From contig NZ_JAENHP010000022.1 in NCBI RefSeq assembly GCF_016834655.1, forward strand, positions 121,724-185,723: 64,000 nt of DNA, read 5' to 3'. The position numbers and the translations under genes were made by a program. This stretch comes from Paractinoplanes ovalisporus (GTDB lineage: Bacteria > Actinomycetota > Actinomycetes > Mycobacteriales > Micromonosporaceae). The notes beneath the pieces are model-generated. The model was given only the letters and a program-made list of their open reading frames with translations. It was not told the origin of the DNA and made no database searches. This document shows positions 41,459 through 49,359 of this stretch, piece after piece; the first letter of the stretch is position 1, and every line of letters begins with the position of its first letter.

Positions 41459-42561
41459 GCGCGCTCCAGGTAGGGGATCGTCGCCCGTACGGCGAAACCG
41501 CTCTTGCCCGCACCGGCCGTGAGCGCGCCGCCGAGCGCGGCCACCCGCTCGCGCATGCCCGCGATCCCGTTGCCGTCGACCACCACCTCCGGTGCCACCC
41601 CGTCATCCTGCACGTCGACCACAACGCTTGTCGGCGCGTAGCGAAGCGTGACCGTCGCCCGCCGGGCCGACGCGTGCCGCACCGTGTTGGTCAGCGCCTC
41701 CTGCACCACCCGGTAGACCGTCGTGGCCACCGGCGCCGGCACGTCCGACCGCTCGCCGAACTCGTTCAGCGACACGGTCAGCCCGGCCCCGCGCACCTGC
41801 TCGGCCAGCCGTTCGATGCCGTCCAGCCCCTCCACCGGTTCGGCCCGGCCGCCCTCGCGCAGCACATCCACCAGCGACTTCAGGTCCGACATGGCCTTTC
41901 CCCGTACGTCCTGAGCCAGCCGCAGAGACGAGCGGGCCTCGTCGGGGTCGCTGTCGAAGGCGTCGAGCGCGACGTTGAGGTGCACGCCCACCACGGCCAG
42001 GGTGTGGGACACGACGTCGTGCAGGTCGCGGGCGATGCCGACCCGCTCCTCGGCCCGCCGCCGCCCGGCCTCGACCTCGCGCTGCTGCCGTTCCTGTTCC
42101 AGGCGCAGGCCCATCTCCTGCTGCCAGCGCCGGGTGCTCAGATAGGCGTTGGTGACGGCGAGCGCGGCGGCCAGCCACAGCGCGTCCCCGCCGACGTGGG
42201 CCAGCGCCCAGTTGCCGTTGTGGTCCTGGTTGACGAAGCCGTCCCAGGCGGCGCCGTAGGCCAGCGCCACGCCACCCGCGATCACCGCGAAGCGTGCCTG
42301 GCCCGCGAGCACGACGGCTACGAACGCCGCGGTGGCCGGCCACACCCAGCCCGAGCCGACCAGGTCGGAGCCGCGGAGCCCGGCCACCATCGCGAGCGAG
42401 ACGACCAGGACCGTACGGGGAAAGCGGTTGGCGAAGAACGCGGCCACGGCGAGCCAGAAGGCCAGCGTGACGGTCATGACGGTCTGGGTGTTGCCACCGG
42501 TGATCGCAAGGCCGGCCGGAACGCCGACGACGGTCAATGCGGAAGCGAGATATCTGGTCAT
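41455..42561 (-). CDS. Sensor histidine kinase (DesK-like, HisKA_3)
   Basis: A 368-residue kinase with about five TM segments in residues 5-155. The phosphoacceptor helix is RVGIARDLHDVVSHTLAVVG, and the ATPase domain has VVQEALTNTVRHAS, DDGVAPEV and GIAGMRERVAAL. The ATG at 42561 follows TAACGT (complement of 42569-42574) by 7 nt; a longer frame to 43068 is antisense to the SMI1 gene and rejected. The signal is unknown; small N-terminal loops suggest sensing within the membrane. Confidence 0.92.
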   Translation of the reverse strand: MTRYLASALTVVGVPAGLAITGGNTQTVMTVTLAFWLAVAAFFANRFPRTVLVVSLAMVAGLRGSDLVGSGWVWPATAAFVAVVLAGQARFAVIAGGVALAYGAAWDGFVNQDHNGNWALAHVGGDALWLAAALAVTNAYLSTRRWQQEMGLRLEQERQQREVEAGRRRAEERVGIARDLHDVVSHTLAVVGVHLNVALDAFDSDPDEARSSLRLAQDVRGKAMSDLKSLVDVLREGGRAEPVEGLDGIERLAEQVRGAGLTVSLNEFGERSDVPAPVATTVYRVVQEALTNTVRHASARRATVTLRYAPTSVVVDVQDDGVAPEVVVDGNGIAGMRERVAALGGALTAGAGKSGFAVRATIPYLERA

Positions 42562-42681
42562 GGCCGGAACGTTAGGAACGGACCGGGGTGCCGGGCGTCG
42601 TCCGCCGGTGGTCACTTCCATCGACGCCTCCCGACTACGCGCTACACCATCTGGAGTATCCCCGCCGATAGGGTGTGCGGT

Positions 42682-43209
42682 GTGACCGCCGCGGAACTGA
42701 TGGCCGCCTCGGGCCGTTTTCCCCTCGCCCCCGGACTGTCCGATGCGGAGTTCTCCGCGATCGAGCACGAGTTCGGTTTCACCTTCGCCGACGACCACCG
42801 TGCCTTCCTCGCCGCCGGCGTGCCGACCGGCCGCGGATGGCCCGACTGGCGCGGCCCCGACCGGGACGCCCTGCGCGAACGCCTGGCCTGGCCGGTCGAG
42901 GGGGTGCTCTTCGACGTCGGTTCCAACAATTTCTGGTACGAGGGTTGGGGCCCCCGCCCCGGCGACCCCGAGCAGGCCGTGGCCGCCGCCCGCGCCTCCC
43001 TGATGACCGTGCCGCGCCTGGTGCCGGTCTATTCGCACCGCTTCCTGCCGGCCGCCACGACGGGTCACCCGGTGCTGTCCGTCTATCAGACCGACATCAT
43101 CTTCTACGGCAGCGACCTGACGGACTGGCTGAACCGCGAGTTCGCCCTGGGTTCCCCGTCGGCGACCCCGGCTCGCGCCACCGTCCCGTTCTGGCGCGAT
43201 CTGGTCTGA
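42682..43209 (+). CDS. SMI1/KNR4 family protein
   Basis: A 175-residue protein. LSDAEFSAIEHEFGFTFADDHRAFLAAGVP and LPVGRGWPDWRG are typical of the SMI1/KNR4 (SUKH) fold: a first helix with the E-x-x-F/L pattern, then a short linker to WPDW. The late YQTDIIFYGSDLTDWLNREF is the closing strand-helix. SUKH proteins can be immunity proteins of contact-dependent toxins, but no toxin gene is beside it. The GTG follows TAGGGT (42669-42674) by 7 nt, so it is leaderless. Confidence 0.8.
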   Translation: MTAAELMAASGRFPLAPGLSDAEFSAIEHEFGFTFADDHRAFLAAGVPTGRGWPDWRGPDRDALRERLAWPVEGVLFDVGSNNFWYEGWGPRPGDPEQAVAAARASLMTVPRLVPVYSHRFLPAATTGHPVLSVYQTDIIFYGSDLTDWLNREFALGSPSATPARATVPFWRDLV

Positions 43210-43224
43210 ACCGGTGGCTTGACG

Positions 43225-43248
43225 TTATGCAGGTATCTGCCTGCATAA
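43225..43248. promoter_or_regulatory. ArsR-type operator dyad with -35 box
   Basis: TTATGCAG (43225-43232) and CTGCATAA (43241-43248) are exact inverted arms separated by 8 bp. A TTGACG -35 (43219-43224) abuts the left arm and a CATAAC -10 (43244-43249) overlaps the right, 5 nt before the GTG of the ArsR fusion. A bound dimer would block its own promoter. Confidence 0.85.
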
Positions 43249-43254
43249 CGGGGC

Positions 43255-44019
43255 GTGAGCTTGGACCCGGTCTTCAAGGCGCTCGCCGACCCGACGCGGC
43301 GGCTCCTGCTCGACCGCCTGCGCGAGCAGAACGGCCAGACGCTGGGTGAACTGTGCGAGCGGCTGAACATGGCCCGCCAGTCCGCCACCCAGCATCTCGA
43401 CGTGCTGCAGCGCGCCAATCTCGTGACCGTCGTGCGGCGGGGGCGGGAACGGTTGCACTACCTGAACCCGGTGCCGATCCACGAGATCGAGGACCGCTGG
43501 ATCTCGGGTTTCGACCGTCCCCGCCTCGACGCCCTCGGCGCCATCAAACGTCAGGCCGAGGAGAACGCGATGACCGTCCCCGACTACGTCTATGTCACCT
43601 ACATCCGGGCCGGCGCCACCGAGGTGTGGAAGGCCCTCACCGACGCCGACCTGACCGCCCGCTGGTGGGGCCACGCCAACGTCTCCGACTGGGAGCCCGG
43701 CTCCACCTGGGAGCACCGCCGCGCCGACGACTCGGGCGTGGTCGACGTGACCGGCCGGGTGCTCGCCGCCGAGCCGCCGACGCGCCTGGTCATCACGTTC
43801 GAGGACGACCCGGGCGCCACGCGCGAGCCGTCCGCCGTCACGTTCCTCATCGAGCGGTACGAGGAAATCGTGCGTCTCACCGTCACCCACGAGAAGCTGG
43901 CCAACGCCGAGCAGCTGGGTGGCATCTCGAAGGGGTGGCCGGCCGTGCTGGCCAACCTGAAGTCGCTGCTCGAGACCGGCGAGACCCTGCCGCAGGCCCC
44001 GTGGGAGATGCACCGATAA
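43255..44019 (+). CDS. ArsR-type HTH fused to SRPBCC/AHSA1 domain
   Basis: A 254-residue fusion. The ArsR winged helix (residues 1-95) reads MSLDPVFKALADPTRRLLLD to MARQSATQHLDVLQRANLV. After a linker, the SRPBCC/AHSA1 lipid-cavity domain (about 105-245) has YVYVTYIRAGATEVWKALTD, LTARWWGHANVSDWEPGS and GISKGWPAVLANLKSLLETG. Such fusions sense a hydrophobic ligand in the SRPBCC cavity and release DNA; the family sometimes acts as separate proteins. It lacks the metal-binding Cys of arsenic-type ArsR. An operator dyad sits on its promoter, so it is autoregulated. No target gene is adjacent except itself. Confidence 0.88.
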   Translation: MSLDPVFKALADPTRRLLLDRLREQNGQTLGELCERLNMARQSATQHLDVLQRANLVTVVRRGRERLHYLNPVPIHEIEDRWISGFDRPRLDALGAIKRQAEENAMTVPDYVYVTYIRAGATEVWKALTDADLTARWWGHANVSDWEPGSTWEHRRADDSGVVDVTGRVLAAEPPTRLVITFEDDPGATREPSAVTFLIERYEEIVRLTVTHEKLANAEQLGGISKGWPAVLANLKSLLETGETLPQAPWEMHR

Positions 44020-44032
44020 GACTCGCGGACTC

Positions 44033-44710
44033 CTACTGGAGCTTGGCCAGGATCGCGGCCAGCTCGGCCGGCTTCGTGAGCTGCGGCCAATGGCCCGAGT
44101 CGATGTCGACCAGGTCGACGTGCTTGGCCCGGGCCAGCTCGGGCAGCTCGCCGGCGTCGATCCACTCGCGGGCCTGGGCCGGGGTGTATTCCGGGCAGAC
44201 CATGACCACCGGGATGTCGTAGCGCCGCTCGTCGGTCAGGTGCACGGTCGCCTTGGAGACACCCTCGGGCACCGGGATGGCCTTGGCCGAGAACTCGGCG
44301 CGGGCCTCGGGCGAGAGGTCGGCCGAGTCCGGTCCCTCGAACGGTTCCCAGCCCGGGAACGCCATCGCGCCGTTCTCGGCCGGGAAGAAGTCGGCGTAGG
44401 ACTGGCCGTCGGCGTTCGGGAAACCGCCGATCAGCACGACCTTGGACACCTTGGCCGGGCGGGCGTCGGCCACCAGCCAGGCCAGCGTGCAGGCGGCCGA
44501 GTGGCCGACCACCACCGACCGCCCGGGCGCCGCGTCGACCACCGCGACCGCGGCTGCGATCTGGTCGTCGAGCGTGGCCGCGGTGTTGCCGTCGCCCTGA
44601 CCGGGCAGCGTCACCGCCACCGCATTGCCGAGCTCGGCGACCACGCCGTCCCAGGCCGAGGCGTCGAGCCAGAGGCCGCCGAGGAGCACGATCCGTACGT
44701 CGTCAGTCAT
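44033..44710 (-). CDS. Alpha/beta hydrolase
   Basis: A 225-residue hydrolase without a signal peptide. It opens VRIVLLGGLWLDASAW (oxyanion loop), with nucleophile Ser in VVVGHSAACTLAWLV, acid Asp in VDLVDIDSGHWPQ or just before, and catalytic His in SGHWPQLTKPAE. Fold and length match small AB-hydrolases (esterases, thioesterases). TAGGTT (complement of 44717-44722) ends 6 nt before the ATG. It is divergent from a WYL regulator, which probably controls it. Substrate unknown. Confidence 0.88.
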   Translation of the reverse strand: MTDDVRIVLLGGLWLDASAWDGVVAELGNAVAVTLPGQGDGNTAATLDDQIAAAVAVVDAAPGRSVVVGHSAACTLAWLVADARPAKVSKVVLIGGFPNADGQSYADFFPAENGAMAFPGWEPFEGPDSADLSPEARAEFSAKAIPVPEGVSKATVHLTDERRYDIPVVMVCPEYTPAQAREWIDAGELPELARAKHVDLVDIDSGHWPQLTKPAELAAILAKLQ

Positions 44711-44763
44711 GCCCCCAACCTAGGACCGGTTCCGGACGTTCCACTTCCGGTAGCCTGCGGCAG

Positions 44764-45723
44764 GTGGAGAATCCTTCGAGTCCCACCGCCCGCGCCCTGC
44801 GCACGCTCGAGATTCTGCAGGCCCGCCCCGGCACGACCGCCGACCAACTGGCCACCCAGCTGGGCGTGACCGAACGGGCCGCGCGGCGCTACGTCGGGAT
44901 CCTGCGTGAGGCCGGCATTCCGGTCGAGTCGGTCCGGGGCCCGTACGGGGGATATCGCCTGGGCCGCGGCACCCGGCTGCCACCGGTCGTCTTCACCGAG
45001 GAGCAGGCCCTGGGCCTGGTGATGGCGGTGCTCGACGGTCAACCGGCCGCGATCGACGCCGACGACCTGGTCGGTTCGGCGCTCAGCAAGGTGATCCGCG
45101 CCCTGCCCGAGGGCATCGGACGGCAGGCGGCCGCACTCCGGGCGTACGCGTCGGCCGCCCCCGACCGGCACTCGGCCCGAGCCGACCCGGCCGTGATGAG
45201 CGCGCTGGTCGCCGCCGTCGCCGACCGCTGCCGCGTGGCCGTCACCTACGCGAACGAGGTCGGCGACACCTGGGACTCCGAGGTCGATCCGTGGGCGGTG
45301 GTGGTGCGCTTCGGCAAGTGGTACCTGCTGTGCCATTCCCACCGGGCGGACGCGATCCGTACGTACCGCATCGACCGGATCCGCGCCGTCAAGTCGCTGG
45401 TGCAGAGCTTCACGCCACCGGACGACCTCGACCCGGTCGCCGCTCTGGAGCAGAACCTCGGTTCCGGCTGGAAGTACCAGACCCGGGTCGTCTTCCACGC
45501 GCCGCACGAGCGGGTGGCCCCCTGGATCCGTGCGACGATGGGCCGCCTCGAACCCGACGGCGACCGGTGCGTGCTCATCGGCAGCACGACCAACACCCGG
45601 ATGTACGCCCACGAGTGGCTGGCCACGATCCCCATCGACTTCACCGTCGAGGAGTGCCCGGAGCTGCGCGCGGCCGTGGCCGAGCTGGGAGCCCGCTTCA
45701 CCGCCGCCGCCCGGGAAGTCTGA
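44764..45723 (+). CDS. WYL-domain transcriptional regulator
   Basis: A 319-residue DeoR-type regulator. HTH: TARALRTLEILQARPGTTADQL to GVTERAARRYVGILREAG. The WYL domain (about 135-235) contains VVVRFGKWYLLCHSHRADAIR and TYRIDRIRAVKSLVQSF, the typical K-W-Y-L and R-x-Y-R-x-D-R. WCX C-terminal part: VVFHAPHERVAPWIRATMG. The GTG follows TAGCCT (44751-44756) by 7 nt, leaderless. The divergent hydrolase is the likely target; WYL domains often bind ligand or nucleotide. Confidence 0.92.
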   Translation: MENPSSPTARALRTLEILQARPGTTADQLATQLGVTERAARRYVGILREAGIPVESVRGPYGGYRLGRGTRLPPVVFTEEQALGLVMAVLDGQPAAIDADDLVGSALSKVIRALPEGIGRQAAALRAYASAAPDRHSARADPAVMSALVAAVADRCRVAVTYANEVGDTWDSEVDPWAVVVRFGKWYLLCHSHRADAIRTYRIDRIRAVKSLVQSFTPPDDLDPVAALEQNLGSGWKYQTRVVFHAPHERVAPWIRATMGRLEPDGDRCVLIGSTTNTRMYAHEWLATIPIDFTVEECPELRAAVAELGARFTAAAREV

Positions 45724-45805
45724 GCCGCCACTGTTTGCTCGGTCGGCGGGTCTGGCGGCTTGGCTGGCGCCGCGGACCGTGCTGCGGTGGCCGCTGCCTT
45801 GGGGC

Positions 45806-45814
45806 TTATCCACA
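45806..45814 (+). promoter_or_regulatory. DnaA box
   Basis: Perfect TTATCCACA in the gap after the WYL regulator gene. Confidence 0.5.
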
Positions 45815-45916
45815 CGCTGCCGCTGTGCGGTCGGCAAAGCCTGTCGTGGTGGCCGGCGTGTTGACGGGCTGTTCCGGGCGATTCCGGGCGACGTCGAACT
45901 TGTCAGCAGCGTCACT

Positions 45917-45925
45917 TGTGGACAA
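45917..45925 (-). promoter_or_regulatory. DnaA box, actinobacterial form
   Basis: TGTGGACAA, the complement of TTGTCCACA, the form preferred by Streptomyces DnaA. It faces the box at 45806. Confidence 0.5.
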
Positions 45926-46027
45926 GTCGTTTTGCCGTTTTTGCGCGCGCTATTTTTTGGCCAGCCCCCTGTGGTGCGGTGGGGAGGGTCTAGTTGGCGG
46001 TCACCTGCGCGGTGCGGCGGAGTGGGG

Positions 46028-46984
46028 CTAGCTGGCCTCGCGGCGGGCCTTTGCCCTGCGTTTGCCCTCGTGCATGGCCTGCACGCGGGCGATCGGAATG
46101 GTGCGGCCCTCCTCGACCAGGCCGGGGTCGAGCGCCTGCGGCTCCGGCATCTCGGCTGCCCACGGGTCCTTGTCTCCGAGCCGGTCCAGCGCCGTGTGGA
46201 GGGTGAAGTCCGACGGCTTCACGTCGTCCAGCTCGTCCCACGCCAGCGGGAACGAGACTGGGCACCCCGGCCGCACCCGCGGGCTGTAGGTCGCCACCAC
46301 CGTCGCCCCTCCGGCTCGGGTCGCGTCGAGGAAGACCTTGCCGTGGCGGTCCTCGCGGATGAACGCGGTTGTCGTCAGTTCGGGGTCCAGGCGTTCGGCT
46401 CGCGCGGCCACCGCCCGGGTCGCCGCTGCCACCTCCTCGGGGTCAGCCTTGCCGTCGAGCGGCACGAACACGTGCACGCCCTTGGCGCCGCTCGTCTTCA
46501 CCGCCCCGGCCATGTTCGCGCTCTTCAGGGCCTCGCGCACCAGCCGGGCCGCCTTCACCGCCAGCTCGAACGCGCCGCCCTCGGGCGGGTCCAAGTCCAT
46601 GATCAGGTGGGTGGGGGAGTGGGTGCCGGCGAGCATCAGCGCGGGGTGGTATTCGATGGCGCGCTGGTTGCCGAACCACAGCAGGGTTCGGCGGTCGTTG
46701 CAGAGCCCGTACGTAACTTCGCGGTGGGACGAGTCGGCCCAGACCGCCGTGCGGGGGACCCAGTCGGGCGTGTATTTCGGGAGGTTCTTCTGCATGAACT
46801 TGTCCTGGCCGCGCAGCAGCCGGATGACCGAGAGCGGCCGGTCACGCAGCACCGGCAGGAACCGGTTGCTCACCGCGTCCAGATAGTCGACCAGGTCTCG
46901 TTTGGTCGCTCCCGCACCCTCGAACAGTTCCTGATCGAGGTTGGTGAGCTTGACCCCGTCGCGCTCCTCGCCCTTGTCCGCCAT
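46028..46984 (-). CDS. ligD: LigD-type primase-polymerase domain protein (PolDom)
   Basis: A 318-residue stand-alone polymerase domain of bacterial NHEJ LigD. NLDQELFEGAGATKRDLVDY and SVIRLLRGQDKFMQKNLPK open the fold. The metal-binding Asp pair is in THLIMDLDPPEGG, the nucleotide-binding Ser/His in KTSGAKGVHVFVPL and the third acid in KVFLDATRAGG. No ligase or nuclease domain is attached and no ku gene lies nearby, so it may assist a separate ligase in end joining or gap filling. The C-terminus is basic (HEGKRRAKARRE). Start ATG 46984. Confidence 0.92.
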   Translation of the reverse strand: MADKGEERDGVKLTNLDQELFEGAGATKRDLVDYLDAVSNRFLPVLRDRPLSVIRLLRGQDKFMQKNLPKYTPDWVPRTAVWADSSHREVTYGLCNDRRTLLWFGNQRAIEYHPALMLAGTHSPTHLIMDLDPPEGGAFELAVKAARLVREALKSANMAGAVKTSGAKGVHVFVPLDGKADPEEVAAATRAVAARAERLDPELTTTAFIREDRHGKVFLDATRAGGATVVATYSPRVRPGCPVSFPLAWDELDDVKPSDFTLHTALDRLGDKDPWAAEMPEPQALDPGLVEEGRTIPIARVQAMHEGKRRAKARREAS

Positions 46985-47011
46985 GCGCCTATCGTGCCGG
47001 ACTCGTGAGAG

Positions 47012-47094
47012 CAGAGCGACCCGGACCGCCGAGTGACCCCCGCGAGGAGTCAGAGCGACCTGGACGGCGGAGCAACCCCGCGAGGAGTCAGAGC
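47012..47094 (-). repeat. Tandem repeat at the 3' end of the small membrane protein gene
   Basis: Unit 1 is 47012-47050 (39 bp), unit 2 is 47051-47088 (38 bp) and a partial third starts at 47089. The units share the CAGAGCGACC start and the GCGAGGAGT end. The stop codon of the minus-strand membrane protein lies at the edge of the last copy, so the array extends that gene's 3' end. Confidence 0.85.
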
Positions 47095-47402
47095 TGAGCG
47101 ATCCACACCGCGGGGAGAACCATCAGGAGCGTCAGGACCACGTACGCCCCACCGATGCCGAACCGGCGGCCATGAGTCGCGATGACGGCGGCCAGGAAGG
47201 GCAGCAGGAGCGTCAGGGTGGCGGCGATCGAGAGCACCTCGGTCTCGCGCTCGCGGCCCGTCACCCCGTACACGACGAGGATCGGGACGATGACCGCCCA
47301 GCCGGCCGTGATCGCGGTGACGCGCAGCCCCACCTTGGCATGGCGCTCGTCGTCAACCAGGTCTTTCTCGAGGGCGTAGGCCATGCGATCGGTGAAGCTC
47401 AC
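47088..47402 (-). CDS. Small membrane protein, 104 residues
   Basis: A short protein with a cytoplasmic N-terminus (FTDRMAYALEKDLVDDERHAK) followed by three hydrophobic segments (about residues 35-55, 60-80 and 85-104), ending VLTLLMVLPAVWIAQL. No known family. GTG 47402 is chosen because TAGGCT (complement of 47410-47415) ends 7 nt before it; a TTG at 47426 is in the promoter. Function unknown. Confidence 0.7.
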   Translation of the reverse strand: MSFTDRMAYALEKDLVDDERHAKVGLRVTAITAGWAVIVPILVVYGVTGRERETEVLSIAATLTLLLPFLAAVIATHGRRFGIGGAYVVLTLLMVLPAVWIAQL

Positions 47403-47472
47403 GCCGTTGAGCCTAGTGGTGATCAAGCATCGGCGTCTTTACCACCGAGGGGGAATTGACCGAATAGTGACC

Positions 47473-47508
47473 CGGTCCCCGGCACGCCGTCGAGCGTGCC
47501 GGGGACCG
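47473..47508 (-). terminator. 15-bp perfect hairpin terminator after the sugar ABC operon
   Basis: CGGTCCCCGGCACGC and GCGTGCCGGGGACCG form a perfect 15-bp stem with a 6-nt loop, 10 bp past the stop of the last permease gene. There is no strong U-run, typical of GC-rich actinobacterial terminators. Confidence 0.88.
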
Positions 47509-47517
47509 TGGGCGGTT

Positions 47518-48402
47518 CTAGCTCTTGACCGAGCCCGCCATCAGGCCGCCGATGAACCAGCGGCCCAGGAGGACGTAGACGACCAGCGTCGGCAGCGACG
47601 TGATCAGCGCGCCCGCCATCGACGCCGCGTAGTCGGGCGACTGGGCGCCGGCCAGGGCGTTCAGCGCGATCGTGATCGGCCCGTTCCTGGTGTTGGACAG
47701 GAAGATCGCGAACAGATAGTCGTTCCAGGCCGACGTGAACTGCCAGATGATCGTCACCACGAAGCCGGGGATCGAGATCGGCAGGATGATCCGGCCGAAC
47801 GTGCGCAGCAGGCCCGCGCCGTCGACCCGGGCCGCCTCGATCAGTTCCTCGGGAACCGTGGTGGCGTAGTAGTTCCGGAAGATCAGCGTGCAGATCGGGA
47901 TGCCGTAGACGCAGTGCACGAACACCAGCGTCGTGATGCCGGGCGGGATGCCCAGGGTGGTGACGATCTCGCGCAGCGGGATCATGACGGCCTGGTACGG
48001 GATGAACATGCCGAACAGGATCAGCGTGAACACCACGTCGGCACCGGGGAAGCGCCAGCGCGACAGCACGAACCCGTTGGCCGCGCCGATCAGCGACGAG
48101 ATGATCGCGACCGGGATGGCGAGCTGGAACGTGCGGAAGAACGCGGGCCGCAGGGCGTTCCAGGCCTTCTCCCACGACGCCATGGTCCACGTCTCGGGCA
48201 GGCTCCACTGGCTGGCCACACCGATGTCCGAGCCCGACTTGAAGCTGGTCACGATCAGCACGTACATCGGCATCAACACGATGATCAGGAAGATCAGGGC
48301 CAGCGCGTACTTGACGATCGCACCCGGACCCCCGCGGCGCTTCGGTTTTCGCGCCGGCGCCAGGTTGGGCACGCTCTCCGGCGGAGCGACGACGGCCGTC
48401 AT
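47518..48402 (-). CDS. Sugar ABC transporter permease (MalG type)
   Basis: A 294-residue inner-membrane permease with six TM segments (first about 30-50). The EAA loop that contacts the ATPase is ELIEAARVDGAGLLRTFG, followed by LPISIPGFVVT. It pairs with the MalF-type gene (ATGA overlap with its stop). An ATPase gene is missing here, as is usual for actinobacterial sugar importers that share MsiK. It probably takes up mannose or a mannosaccharide, since the operon shares its operator with the GH92 genes; inference. Confidence 0.92.
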   Translation of the reverse strand: MTAVVAPPESVPNLAPARKPKRRGGPGAIVKYALALIFLIIVLMPMYVLIVTSFKSGSDIGVASQWSLPETWTMASWEKAWNALRPAFFRTFQLAIPVAIISSLIGAANGFVLSRWRFPGADVVFTLILFGMFIPYQAVMIPLREIVTTLGIPPGITTLVFVHCVYGIPICTLIFRNYYATTVPEELIEAARVDGAGLLRTFGRIILPISIPGFVVTIIWQFTSAWNDYLFAIFLSNTRNGPITIALNALAGAQSPDYAASMAGALITSLPTLVVYVLLGRWFIGGLMAGSVKS

Positions 48403-49292
48403 GCGTTCTTCTCCTGCCGGTTCGTGTAGATCAGGTAGGGCACGATGACCACGGCCACCAGCAGCAGCAGGATGATCGAGATCGCCGCCGCCTTGGCGTA
48501 GTCACTGGTCAGCAGCGTCTGCCAGACGTAGATCGCGGGCACCTCGGTGAGCCACTGCGGGCCCGAGACGCTCATGATCAGGTCGAACATCTTCATCGAC
48601 ATGTGGCCGAGGATGATCAGTGCCGAGAGCGCGACCGGGGTCAGCTGCGGGAAGATCACGTTGCGGTACAGGCGGTAGGTCGACGCGCCGTCCATCGCGG
48701 CGGCCTCGCGCAGCTCCTGCGGGATGCCGCGGAAACCGGCCAGGAACAGCGCCATCACGTAACCCGACAGCTGCCAGATGGCCGGGATCGCCATCGCCGC
48801 CATGCCCCAGTCGGGGTTGGTCCACCAGGTGTTCTGCAGAAAATCAAGACCCAGCCCGCCCAGTACGGAGTTCAGGCCGCCGGCGCTCTCACCCTTGTTC
48901 GGGTTCATCAGCCACCGCCACACCACACCCGACGCGACGAACGAGACCGCCATCGGGAACAGGTAGACCGTACGGAAAAAGCCTTCCGCCTTGATGCCAC
49001 GCTCGAGGATGAAGGCCCAGAGCAGGCCGAAGAACATGGCTCCGACCAGGAACACGACCGTGAAGATGAGCAGGTTCTTGAGCGAGTGCGTGAACCGGTC
49101 GTTGATGTCGTTGGTGAACAGTTTCGTGTAGTTCTCGAGACCGACGAAGCCCTTCGACCCCAGAGCGTTGTGCTCGTCGGACACCGAGACCTTGGTCGTC
49201 CAGGCGATGAGGCCGTAGACGAAGACGGCGAGCAGGATCAGTGAGGGGGAGAGCAGCAGCAGGCCCGGTCCCCAGTGCCGGAGTTTGCGCAT
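48399..49292 (-). CDS. Sugar ABC transporter permease (MalF type)
   Basis: A 297-residue permease with six TM segments. The EAA loop is ELREAAAMDGASTYRLYR, followed by VIFPQLTPVALSALI. The partner permease starts within its stop (ATGA). ATG 49292 is used; GGAGCCC lies upstream. A hairpin precedes it, so its expression is probably lower than that of the binding protein. Confidence 0.93.
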   Translation of the reverse strand: MRKLRHWGPGLLLLSPSLILLAVFVYGLIAWTTKVSVSDEHNALGSKGFVGLENYTKLFTNDINDRFTHSLKNLLIFTVVFLVGAMFFGLLWAFILERGIKAEGFFRTVYLFPMAVSFVASGVVWRWLMNPNKGESAGGLNSVLGGLGLDFLQNTWWTNPDWGMAAMAIPAIWQLSGYVMALFLAGFRGIPQELREAAAMDGASTYRLYRNVIFPQLTPVALSALIILGHMSMKMFDLIMSVSGPQWLTEVPAIYVWQTLLTSDYAKAAAISIILLLLVAVVIVPYLIYTNRQEKNA

Positions 49293-49312
49293 CCGGGCTC
49301 CTTTGTGTCAAT

Positions 49313-49353
49313 GCCGAAAATGGGGACGGCATTCGGCCGCCCCCATTTTCGGC
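49313..49353 (-). terminator. Hairpin between binding-protein and permease genes (partial terminator/attenuator)
   Basis: GCCGAAAATGGGG (49313-49325) and CCCCATTTTCGGC (49341-49353) form a perfect 13-bp stem with a 15-nt loop, 6 bp past the binding-protein stop. Such intercistronic stems stabilise the upstream mRNA and cut down read-through, giving more binding protein than permease. Confidence 0.8.
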
Positions 49354-49359
49354 TGGTGC

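Larger units (their letters stand above)
45724..46027. other. 304-bp gap with two DnaA boxes
   Basis: No gene is supported between the WYL regulator and the LigD-type gene. TTATCCACA lies at 45806-45814 and TGTGGACAA (complement TTGTCCACA) at 45917-45925, facing each other 102 bp apart. A T-rich stretch, 45929-45960, follows. DnaA boxes with an AT-rich neighbour can form a DnaA titration site or an origin-like element, but dnaA/dnaN are not here. Confidence 0.55.

Noticed and set aside
45724..46027. Chromosomal origin of replication
   Set aside because: Only two DnaA boxes and no dnaA, dnaN or gyrB nearby; an oriC in actinomycetes would have many boxes.
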